Of a stretch of DNA of 39,939 nt, positions 32,790-39,939 are shown in pieces (position 1 is the stretch's first letter; the number at the start of each line of letters is the position of its first letter). Position numbers and translations under genes: made by a program. The stretch is taken from positions 1 to 39,939 of the forward strand of contig CACWLF010000018.1 of NCBI GenBank assembly GCA_902761645.1, given 5' to 3'. Source of the DNA: an uncultured Aeromonadales bacterium (lineage in GTDB: Bacteria > Pseudomonadota > Gammaproteobacteria > Enterobacterales > Succinivibrionaceae). Below the pieces are notes generated by a model that saw only the letters and a list, made by a program, of their open reading frames with translations, did not search any database and was not told the DNA's origin.

Positions 32790-34934
32790 ATGAATAATTA
32801 CTTTGCTACATGTCCAAAGGGTATTGAACCCCTGCTGCTGGAGGAAATTTCAGCTTTAGGTGCGACAGATGTCAAATCAACTGTTGCCGGTGTATATTTC
32901 AAAGGTGATCTGGCAACAGGCTACCGCGCTGCATTATGGTCGCGCTTTGCGTCACGCATTCTTCTCAATATCACGGAGTTTGCCGCTTCCGATGATTTTG
33001 AACTGTATCTTGGTGTCAGCTCCGTTTCATGGGAGAAATATTTTGATGCCGGAAAAACCATTGCCATAGATTTCTCGGGTACTTCTGAATCGATCAAGAA
33101 TACACTGTACGGTGCGCAGAAAATCAAGGATGCGGTTGCAGATCGCTTTTCCAAAAGGTTCGGTGAAAGACCTGATGTTGACAAGACATGTCCTGATGTG
33201 AGAATTGTTGCTCATCTGAACCGCAGGCAGAGGGTTTCGCTTAATTTTGATATAACAGGTGTTTCGCTTCATAAGAGAACATACCGTTCCAATGCAGGTG
33301 CTGCTCCGCTGAAGGAAAACCTTGCGGCGGCAATAGTTGCCCGCGCGAAACCTTCCGGAACTGTAGTGGATCCGATGTGCGGTTCCGGCACCATTCTGAT
33401 AGAAGCCGCCATGAGACTCACAGGAACCGCGCCCGGTCTTTTAAGAGAGAATATAGGTTTTGCCAATCTCAATATTCACGATCAGCAGCTGTGGAAGAGC
33501 ATCCTGCTCGAGGCAAAGGCTCAGAGCGCAAGAGGAAAGGAACAGCTGGCGGAGCGCGGAATCAGACTTTACGGATACGATCAGGATGAACGCGTTATTG
33601 AAATCGCCAGGGACAACATCGCCAATGCGGGTTTTGCAGAACTTATAGAGGTTGAGGCTGTTCCTCTGAAGGAACTGAAACGACCTGAAAACGTGGAGGT
33701 CTGCAGTATTATTACCAATCCTCCGTACGGAGAGCGACTCGGTAATTTTACCGAACTGCTGGATCTTTATTCTCTGCTGGGATACAAGTTTAAACAGGAG
33801 TTCCCGGGATCTTCGGTAACCGTTATATCTTCATCCGCCGATCTGCTGAGCTGCATTAAACTCAGAGCGGATAAAACCTATAAACTTTTCAACGGCGCAC
33901 TGGAATGTCTGCTGAAAAATTATCAGATTTCCGAAAACCGAACCGATGTTCCTGCAGCTGACAGCGGGAGTGAAGGAAACGGATCGATAAGCCCGTCGGC
34001 TCAGGAATTTGCCAACCGTCTCAGAAAAAATCTCAAGGGTCTGAAAAAATGGATTGAATCCGAATCTCTTGAGGCATACCGCATTTATGATGCCGATTTG
34101 CCTAATTACAATGCGGCAATAGACGTTTATGCCGATTATGCGGTAATTCAGGAGTATGCCGCTCCGAAGAGCGTGTCTGCGAAGACCGCCCACGAGAGAC
34201 TTCTCGACATGATGCAGGTAACCAGAAATGTTCTTGAAATACCTGGAGACAACATTGTAGTTAAACGCCGTGAAAAACAGAGGGAAGACGAGCAGTATCA
34301 GAAACTGGATGAACTGAATCATACGCTCAATATTCATGAATACGGAGCAAGGTACATAGTCAATCTTTACGATTATCTTGATACCGGTCTTTTCAATGAT
34401 CACCGTCTGGTGCGCAAATTCATCCGCATGAATTCCTCCGGACTTGATTTTCTGAACATATTCGCCTATACCGGAACAGCATCTGTGCAGGCGGCTCTGG
34501 GCGGAGCAAAATCCGTAACCACGGTTGATATGAGCAGGACATACCTTAACTGGGCGAAGGAGAATCTGCGCATCAACAATTTTACCGATAAAAGAAAATA
34601 TATTTTTGAACAGGCCGACTGTCTGAAATGGATTGTTTCATGTCAGGAAAAATATGATCTGATCTTTGTTGATCCTCCGACATTCTCAAATTCAAAGCGC
34701 ATGGAAAATACCTTTGATGTGGAAAGGGATCATGTTGAACTGATAGCAAACCTGAAAAAACTGCTTCGCGACGGCGGACGGATTATTTTTTCCAACAACA
34801 AGAAGAATTTCAGATTCGATTATGAAAAAATAACCGCACTTGGTTTCAATGTCAGAGATCTGAGTCAGGAAACACTGTCCAGGGATTATACCAAAGCCAA
34901 AGCGCTTCATAACTGCTGGCTTCTGAGTTTATAG
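32790..34934 (+). CDS. rlmL: bifunctional 23S rRNA methyltransferase RlmKL (m2G2445/m7G2069)
   Basis: Fused rRNA methyltransferase modifying 23S G2445 (N2, RlmL half) and G2069 (N7, RlmK half). The ATG at 32790 is preferred to that at 32784 because AGGA is 6 nt before it and MNNYFATCPKG matches the family start. The 714-residue product has a THUMP region (about 45-165), the first methyltransferase domain with DPMCGSGTILIEAAMR and NPPY (310-313), and a second with FLNIFAYTGTASVQAALGGA, TTVDMSRTYLNWA and DPPTFSNSKRM (628-638). The length matches E. coli RlmL (702). It is followed after 15 bp by uup, the same order as in E. coli. Confidence 0.97.
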   Translation: MNNYFATCPKGIEPLLLEEISALGATDVKSTVAGVYFKGDLATGYRAALWSRFASRILLNITEFAASDDFELYLGVSSVSWEKYFDAGKTIAIDFSGTSESIKNTLYGAQKIKDAVADRFSKRFGERPDVDKTCPDVRIVAHLNRRQRVSLNFDITGVSLHKRTYRSNAGAAPLKENLAAAIVARAKPSGTVVDPMCGSGTILIEAAMRLTGTAPGLLRENIGFANLNIHDQQLWKSILLEAKAQSARGKEQLAERGIRLYGYDQDERVIEIARDNIANAGFAELIEVEAVPLKELKRPENVEVCSIITNPPYGERLGNFTELLDLYSLLGYKFKQEFPGSSVTVISSSADLLSCIKLRADKTYKLFNGALECLLKNYQISENRTDVPAADSGSEGNGSISPSAQEFANRLRKNLKGLKKWIESESLEAYRIYDADLPNYNAAIDVYADYAVIQEYAAPKSVSAKTAHERLLDMMQVTRNVLEIPGDNIVVKRREKQREDEQYQKLDELNHTLNIHEYGARYIVNLYDYLDTGLFNDHRLVRKFIRMNSSGLDFLNIFAYTGTASVQAALGGAKSVTTVDMSRTYLNWAKENLRINNFTDKRKYIFEQADCLKWIVSCQEKYDLIFVDPPTFSNSKRMENTFDVERDHVELIANLKKLLRDGGRIIFSNNKKNFRFDYEKITALGFNVRDLSQETLSRDYTKAKALHNCWLLSL

Positions 34935-34949
34935 GTTCGGAATTTATTT

Positions 34950-36785
34950 ATGAGTATTGTATCGCTGGATTCGGCTTATCTTTCCTTTTCAGATCTGCCG
35001 GTTCTTGATCATGCCGATTTCAGTATTGAGGATCGGGAAAGAGTATGTATCGTCGGACGCAACGGTGTCGGCAAGTCCACTCTGCTGAAGATTTTCAACG
35101 GAGAGATCAGAATCGACGACGGAACACTGGTTTTTCAGCAGAATCTTAAGGTAAGGCGTCTTGAACAGGATCCTCCGTCATTCGGCAGAGATCAGACCAT
35201 ACTTTCCTATCTGGTGGAAAATTACCGGAAGGAGCACGGAGAGCATCATCATGAATATAATTATGAGGCGGAGAACCGGATCAAGGTTCTGCTGAACAAA
35301 ATGGATCTTGATCCCGAAAGACCTCTGCAGGGATTGTCCGGAGGACTTCTGCGCCGTGTAGCTCTGGCTGACGCGCTGGTGTCGGAGCCGGATCTTCTTC
35401 TTCTGGACGAACCGACCAACCACCTGGATATTAATGCCATACTGTGGCTTCAGAATTTCATAAAATCTTACCAGGGAAGTGTTATTTTCATCAGCCACGA
35501 TCGTGAATTCATCGACAGTGTTGCCACCAGAATAGCGGAGCTGGATCGCGGCAGAATCTATTCATATCCGGGAAATTATCAGCAGTATGTCAAAAACCGT
35601 GATTACCAGCTGGAGCTTGAACAGAAACGCAATCAGGCCTTTGACCGCAAACTGTCGCAGGAGGAGGTGTGGATCCGACAGGGAATAAAGGCGCGCCGTA
35701 CCCGTAACGAGGGCAGGGTCAGAGATCTGATAAAAATGCGAGAGGAACGCCGCAACCGCAGATCCCGTAAGGGAAATGTTTCAATGCAGCTTTCCGAGGG
35801 AATGAGATCCGGAGACATTGTTTTTGCCGGAGAAAATGTTTCATTCAGATATGGTGAGCGGACCATAATCGACAATTTCAGCTATCAGGTGATGCGCGGA
35901 GATAAAATAGCATTAATAGGCATGAACGGATGCGGTAAATCCACTCTGCTGAAAATCATTCTCGGACAGCTTGAACCTGCCGGCGGCAGTATGGTTAAAT
36001 CCGGCTCGAATGTGGAGATCGCCTATTTCGATCAGTACCGCGAGCAGCTCGACGGTGAGAAAACCGTAATTGACAATCTGACAAACGGCAAAACAGAAGT
36101 TGAGGTAAACGGTCATAAAAAGCATGTAATCGGATATCTGCAGGATTTCCTGTTTGAGCCTCGCAGAGCAATGGTACCGGTCAAGGCTCTGTCAGGAGGG
36201 GAGAAAAACCGACTTCTCCTGGCGAAGCTTTTTCTGAAGAAATTCAATGTTCTGGTTCTTGATGAACCTACCAACGATCTTGATATCGAAACGCTGGAAC
36301 TTCTCGAGGAACTTCTGACCGGCTACAGTGGCACCCTTCTTCTTGTAAGCCACGACCGTGCCTTTGTAAACAATATTGTTACAGAAATCTGGTATTTCAG
36401 AGGCAACGGCGGCATTGAACAGATTCTGGGCGGTTATGACGAACTGAATAAATACATGCTGAAAGAGCAGCAGACTGAACAGAAAATGAAGGAATCGTCA
36501 GCTCCCGAGGTAAAAAAAGTCGTAAAAGCTGTAAAGGAAAAAACCAAATTAAGTTATAATGAGCAGAAGGAATTAAACTCTCTTCCTCAGCAGATTGAAC
36601 AGCTCGAGGCTCAGATTGAGGAAATGCAGCAGGTTGTATCGGAGCCGTCTTTCTATTCACAGTCTGAGGACAGAATAAAGGAGACTCTGAAAAAATTGGA
36701 TATGCTGTCCGGTGAACTGCAGACGAAGTATGATCGCTGGACTGAACTGGAAGATTTACAAAACAAGTTAAGAGGAAAAAATTGA
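34950..36785 (+). CDS. uup: ABC-F family ATPase Uup
   Basis: Soluble ABC-F protein acting at the ribosome; Uup also affects precise excision of transposons in E. coli. The 611-residue product has two ABC domains. The first has Walker A GRNGVGKS (36-43), signature LSGGLLRRVALA, Walker B LLLLDEPTNHLD. The linker carries the Arg-rich RRTRNEGRVRDLIKMREERRNRRSRKG region in shorter pieces. The second has GMNGCGKST, LSGGEKNRLLLA and VLVLDEPTNDLD. The C-terminal coiled-coil DNA/RNA-binding domain spans about 525-611 (YNEQKELNSLPQQIEQLEAQ). No membrane segments. The stop overlaps the TTG start of the next gene. Confidence 0.95.
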   Translation: MSIVSLDSAYLSFSDLPVLDHADFSIEDRERVCIVGRNGVGKSTLLKIFNGEIRIDDGTLVFQQNLKVRRLEQDPPSFGRDQTILSYLVENYRKEHGEHHHEYNYEAENRIKVLLNKMDLDPERPLQGLSGGLLRRVALADALVSEPDLLLLDEPTNHLDINAILWLQNFIKSYQGSVIFISHDREFIDSVATRIAELDRGRIYSYPGNYQQYVKNRDYQLELEQKRNQAFDRKLSQEEVWIRQGIKARRTRNEGRVRDLIKMREERRNRRSRKGNVSMQLSEGMRSGDIVFAGENVSFRYGERTIIDNFSYQVMRGDKIALIGMNGCGKSTLLKIILGQLEPAGGSMVKSGSNVEIAYFDQYREQLDGEKTVIDNLTNGKTEVEVNGHKKHVIGYLQDFLFEPRRAMVPVKALSGGEKNRLLLAKLFLKKFNVLVLDEPTNDLDIETLELLEELLTGYSGTLLLVSHDRAFVNNIVTEIWYFRGNGGIEQILGGYDELNKYMLKEQQTEQKMKESSAPEVKKVVKAVKEKTKLSYNEQKELNSLPQQIEQLEAQIEEMQQVVSEPSFYSQSEDRIKETLKKLDMLSGELQTKYDRWTELEDLQNKLRGKN

Positions 36786-38449
36786 AAAAGTTTAAGTTAA
36801 CGGCAGCGGCATCCGCCATGGCAATGGCCTGTGCTTCCGCTTATGCTGCAGATCAGCCGTTTTTTACTGTCACAGAAATATCTGACAATGCGGATGAGTA
36901 CGGCTATAAGCTCGCGCAGAAGAACGATATCTATTCGGATATAATCCAGCCGTATGACTGGTGGTCGTACTTTGAAGCAAATCCGACAACCATCGATCTG
37001 GCTGATTATCATACCTATGCTATCGGCTGCATTTATGACAGTGCGGTGTGCGGCAGTTTTTACGATGATGGTAATGATCAGGACGGCAAAGGTCACAGCT
37101 TTTTTAAGGCATTGCATGAAAACACCTCATATATAAGCTCCCTTTTGAGCTACGGTGAACAGCTTGACATGTTCTCCGGCGTGAGACGCAATCTTGGTGC
37201 CGACGGTACATCCATGATTGCCGGATGGGTTGAAAATCCTGAACGTACTTTTAAATCAGGTGTGAGATATCCTGTAGTGTGGAGCAACGGCGAAAAGATT
37301 GTTCTTGAACAGAAGAAAGGTTTCGGTGTGGCTTCATCCTCGCTTCTGACCGACGACGGCTCATTTCTGATCGGCGGTGCAAGCTCCGAAACGGATTTCA
37401 CCGACGGAGGATATTTCAGAGAATGCTACAGTGACTATGATGAAGACAGTTTTTCCTATGCCGTGAGAAACTGCCCTGGCTACTCCAATCAGCCTGTTGT
37501 CTGGTCTTTTGATCCGTCAACAAACAAGGTTACCGGAAAACAGGTGCTTGCTCATTTCCGGCCTGCCGATCTTGACGACGATTTGAATTCGGCAGACATC
37601 AAGGCGATTGTGAAACGCAACGGAAAATACTATGCGTTCGGTCACTCCGCAACAAATAAGGTCGGTATGGATACCCTGAGCATTGCAACCTGGTGGTCAT
37701 TTGATTTCAATGACGGCGCCTTCAGCAATGTTAGCGATTCAAACAACGCCACAGGCATAGATCGTCCGGGTCAGGATGACGAGCATTACGGTGCCACCTG
37801 GTTTGCTGATGCCAACGATAACGGATACGCCATAGGAAATATCAGATACAGTTCGGTTAATCGTCTTGCATATCCTATTGAAATGTTCGTATACAATATT
37901 GACAGCAATTCATCAAATATCGCATTGCAGAATGTTCCTTTCAAAGGCGCATCCAATGAAGCAGTGGCAATCAACAACAACAACCTGGTGGTGGGTATTG
38001 CCGATAATGCCAATTCTCAGTATGCAACCGTTGACGGAATGCCGCGTGAAAAAGAAGGTTACATTTATAATGTCGAATCAGGAAAGTATTATTCACTTAA
38101 CGATTTGATCTGTACCAGTTCAACCTGCGAAATCAACGGCAGATATTATTACATATACAATGTAGGTGACATTAACGATAACAATACCATTATTGCCAAT
38201 GCGTACCGCTATGACACCAACAAGGACTGGGCAAACTATACCAATGCAAAGAATGTCACCGTTATGCTGACTTCCGATAAATTTATCAATAACAAGGATA
38301 TTGATGAAAATTACAAGGTTTCATATGACCGCAAGGAAATCACCTACGGCGAGGAAAAAGGCGGTGGCGGATCCGGTTCAATGGGCGGAATTTCGGTTAT
38401 GCTTCTCGGTGTTATGGCCTTCCTGAGGATCAGAAAACTTAAAAAGTAG
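36782..38449 (+). CDS. DUF3466 family exported protein with GlyGly-CTERM tail
   Basis: The 555-residue product starts with TTG at 36782 (AGAGGA 6 nt upstream), overlapping the uup stop by 4 bp. Signal peptide about 1-22 (KLTAAASAMAMACASAYAA). The body is rich in Asn/Asp/Tyr/Gly with repeated GGAS/VGIADNAN/GYAIGN-type units, as in DUF3466 proteins commonly found next to uup in marine gammaproteobacteria. The C-terminus is GGGGSGSMGGISVMLLG followed by VMAFLRIRKLKK: a Gly-rich motif, a membrane segment and a basic tail. This is a GlyGly-CTERM signal, normally cut by a rhombosortase and linked to type II secretion and surface attachment. The function of the body is unknown. Confidence 0.85.
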   Translation: MKKFKLTAAASAMAMACASAYAADQPFFTVTEISDNADEYGYKLAQKNDIYSDIIQPYDWWSYFEANPTTIDLADYHTYAIGCIYDSAVCGSFYDDGNDQDGKGHSFFKALHENTSYISSLLSYGEQLDMFSGVRRNLGADGTSMIAGWVENPERTFKSGVRYPVVWSNGEKIVLEQKKGFGVASSSLLTDDGSFLIGGASSETDFTDGGYFRECYSDYDEDSFSYAVRNCPGYSNQPVVWSFDPSTNKVTGKQVLAHFRPADLDDDLNSADIKAIVKRNGKYYAFGHSATNKVGMDTLSIATWWSFDFNDGAFSNVSDSNNATGIDRPGQDDEHYGATWFADANDNGYAIGNIRYSSVNRLAYPIEMFVYNIDSNSSNIALQNVPFKGASNEAVAINNNNLVVGIADNANSQYATVDGMPREKEGYIYNVESGKYYSLNDLICTSSTCEINGRYYYIYNVGDINDNNTIIANAYRYDTNKDWANYTNAKNVTVMLTSDKFINNKDIDENYKVSYDRKEITYGEEKGGGGSGSMGGISVMLLGVMAFLRIRKLKK

Positions 38450-38484
38450 AATGTTCTGTCCAGACAGATCCTGTTGATGATAAC

Positions 38485-38576
38485 GGCTGAACCCTGTATC
38501 GCCGGCAGTACGCGGCATGGTTCAGTCTTTTTTGATCCCGCATTCCTGAACCAGAATATCAGGAATGCATTTTTTA
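38485..38576 (+). terminator. tandem terminators after the DUF3466 gene
   Basis: The first hairpin has arms GGCTGAACC (38485-38493) and GGTTCAGTC (38519-38527) with a long loop and T8. The second is a perfect 10-bp stem GCATTCCTGA / TCAGGAATGC (38540-38549, 38559-38568) followed by ATTTTTT. Together they isolate the rlmKL-uup operon from the small secreted genes. Confidence 0.75.
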
Positions 38577-38601
38577 TGATTTTATTCCAGGAGGAATGAC
38601 C

Positions 38602-38983
38602 ATGAAAAAAATTGCTGCAGCATGCGCCATGCTGATGACGGGCTGTGTTTATGCCGCGATTCCTGAAGGATATGTGGAAAAAAAAGGAACGGATCCGGAT
38701 ATCAGAACCTATGTAAACAGTCAGACCGGCGGTGTTTTTACCATGGCAACAAAAAAATACCGGAAATGATTCCGCCAGCAAGGTCCTTGAGGTAACCGCG
38801 GGACAGATCGGCTGTTCCGGCAAGGTTCAGGGTGATGAAAGGTTTGCTGTGCTGTCGGACTGCCTGGTTAACGGCGCCAATATGGAACTTGCGGTGGTAA
38901 TAATCGATGATGAGGTTACGATTGTCTATATCAATGACAAGGTTACGGATGAGGAGTACAATCAGTTTATTGACATGGATTAA
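38602..38983 (+). pseudogene. small secreted protein, frameshifted paralogue of the gene at 39323
   Basis: From the ATG at 38602 (AGGAGGAATGACC upstream) the frame encodes a signal peptide (MKKIAAACAMLMTGCVYA) and IPEGYVEKKGTDPDIRTYV, NSQTGGVFTMATKK, then stops early. The continuation is in the +1 frame (NTGNDSASKVLEVTAGQIG, CSGKVQGDERFAVLSDCLVN, ..., VYINDKVTDEEYNQFIDMD). Together they align with the intact 127-residue protein downstream (VNKTSGALFGAS..., NCASEVKGDAEFASVEGCKVN, FYVNDKITQDEVNAFI). The break is at an A7 tract (38751-38757); six A's would restore the frame. Either a one-base insertion, a sequencing error, or frame restoration by slippage on the A-tract. The good ribosome site argues for recent loss. 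TGC at the end of the leader (TGC-VYA) might also make it a lipoprotein. Confidence 0.72.
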
Positions 38984-39229
38984 ATCGTCATATGCTGTAT
39001 CTGACGCTCTGCTGCAACCGGCATAATCATTACAGCATGTGCACGATGCATTTCAATATCATATATTAAACGCCGGGATCTGTTTCTTCAATTAATTTTC
39101 ATTTAATGGAAACAGTATACTTTTTTTCATAAAAAATTTATAAATGAACAATTGTTGTTTATATCATATACGGTTTTGATTTGTTTTGTTTATAATTTAA
39201 ACAAATAACTATATATGCTTCAAAAATAT

Positions 39230-39257
39230 TTGCATGTATGTTGTTATGGTTTATAAT
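39230..39257 (+). promoter_or_regulatory. probable promoter of the small secreted protein
   Basis: TTGCAT (39230-39235), 16 bp, TATAAT (39252-39257), 65 bp before the ATG. The upstream stretch 38984-39229 is very AT-rich with A/T tracts, as in UP-element or curved regions, and contains no gene. Confidence 0.55.
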
Positions 39258-39322
39258 GTGATCGCTGTATCAGATTGGGTATGGCGAGTTTTTTGTTATC
39301 ATGAGTATTTTAAGGATAGAAC

Positions 39323-39706
39323 ATGAAAAAATTATTAGCTGCATGCACTTTATTGGTTTCTAGCTACGCTTTTGCAGATATTCCAGCTAACTTCGAACAG
39401 GTTGATGCTGGCGAAAACAACGCAGTATTCGTAAACAAGACCTCTGGTGCTTTATTCGGCGCTTCAGTTGTAGCTAGCGAAGGCGCTGCTGCAAACGCAA
39501 TCCTGACTGCTGCTGCTCCACAGTTCAACTGTGCATCTGAAGTTAAGGGTGATGCAGAATTCGCTTCTGTTGAAGGCTGCAAGGTTAACGATCAGAACGT
39601 AGAAGTTGCTGTAGCTGTAGGCGGTGACAAAGCTGTTGTTTTCTATGTAAATGACAAGATCACTCAGGATGAAGTTAACGCATTCATCGCTGAAATGCTT
39701 AAGTAA
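39323..39706 (+). CDS. small secreted protein, 127 aa, unknown function
   Basis: Signal peptide MKKLLAACTLLVSSYAFA, cleaved before DIPANFEQ; the mature part is about 109 residues and Ala/Val-rich with two cysteines (FNCASEV and VEGCKVND) likely in one disulfide. No named family is recognised. Strong codon bias (GCT, GTT, AAC, GAA, GGC/GGT) and its own promoter, ribosome site and terminator suggest high expression. A broken paralogue lies 340 bp upstream. It probably acts in the periplasm or outside the cell. Confidence 0.85.
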   Translation: MKKLLAACTLLVSSYAFADIPANFEQVDAGENNAVFVNKTSGALFGASVVASEGAAANAILTAAAPQFNCASEVKGDAEFASVEGCKVNDQNVEVAVAVGGDKAVVFYVNDKITQDEVNAFIAEMLK

Positions 39707-39741
39707 TCCTTCCTGTTGATATAACAGATCATTTTCTTAAG

Positions 39742-39778
39742 AAGAGGCCGGTTGTTTATCCTGCCTCTTTTTTTATTT
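39742..39778 (+). terminator. rho-independent terminator after the small secreted protein
   Basis: Stem AAGAGGCCGG / CCTGCCTCTT (one mismatch), loop TTGTTTAT, then a run of seven to nine T's. It lies 36 bp after the stop. Confidence 0.82.
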
Positions 39779-39939
39779 GTTTAATCCGCTCATAATCCGT
39801 AATTTTTAAAACAGCACCGCCAGCAGAAATAATTTAAAAATAGTAAACGATCCATAATAACCTTTAAGGTAATTAAGGCTTTTGCTTAGTCTAAGTGATT
39901 TCACTGAAAAGTGAATGAACTACGTTATGAGAGAATGAA
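39779..39939. other. window end, non-coding with small hairpins
   Basis: No gene is seen. Two close hairpins occur: CTTAG-T-CTAAG (39884-39894) and TTCACT-GAAA-AGTGAA (39900-39915), the latter with a stable GAAA tetraloop. They may belong to a leader or small RNA continuing past the window. Confidence 0.3.

Noticed and set aside
33831-34403. Long open frame antisense to rlmKL
   Set aside because: rlmKL is clear across the whole span; the antisense product has no motif or ribosome site.

Overview
The window looks like chromosome of a low-to-moderate GC gammaproteobacterium with a starch-using, anaerobic gut or rumen lifestyle; Succinivibrionaceae (Ruminobacter/Succinivibrio-like) is my best guess. 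The basis is gene order and content: bamC-purC, tamA-tamB, rlmKL-uup-DUF3466, a Gram-negative porin, an MshA-like pilin remnant, and a very large secreted amylase with starch-binding modules. The genus is inference, not a database result.

Layout. (1) 1-3016, minus strand: the C-terminal two thirds of a HaeIII-type restriction endonuclease, then three tandem genes for related secreted proteins, two with strongly acidic tails. (2) 3206-15270, plus strand: a divergent promoter with an imperfect palindrome, then bioB-bioF-bioC-bioD, which runs by 4-bp ATGA overlaps into tamA-tamB (outer-membrane protein/lipid assembly), then bamC and purC with a strong terminator. (3) 15354-16897, minus strand: a VanY-type peptidase without a signal peptide, a YciN (DUF2498) homologue and an unknown protein. 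(4) 17229-19080: a general porin facing an SDR oxidoreductase. (5) 19232-19835: an internally deleted IS200/IS605 element whose tnpA is fused in frame to what looks like the 3' end of tnpB. (6) 19904-22302: a membrane protein with Sel1 repeats and a C-terminal J domain, and a YhcC-type radical SAM protein. (7) 22600-27879: a 1759-residue secreted GH57/GH119-type amylase with CBM25-like, PKD and three repeated C-terminal modules. (8) 28219-31347: a three-gene cassette of an SPFH+SHOCT protein, a membrane protein and a zinc-ribbon membrane protein, resembling the Bacillus YdjI-YdjH-YdjG membrane-stress set but with no PspA beside it. (9) 31886-32414, minus: a broken MshA-like pilin gene. (10) 32790-38449: rlmKL, uup and a DUF3466 protein with a GlyGly-CTERM tail. 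(11) 38602-39706: two related small secreted proteins, the first broken at an A7 tract, the second apparently intact and well expressed.

The most interesting pieces are the PspA-less SPFH/zinc-ribbon cassette, the modular amylase with its triplicated uncharacterised Cys-pair module, the IS605 deletion derivative that keeps both ends and the region where an omega-RNA is normally encoded, and the restriction-enzyme remnant next to three secreted paralogues. No tRNA, rRNA or CRISPR array was seen. Family assignments come from remembered motifs and gene order; none was checked by a search.
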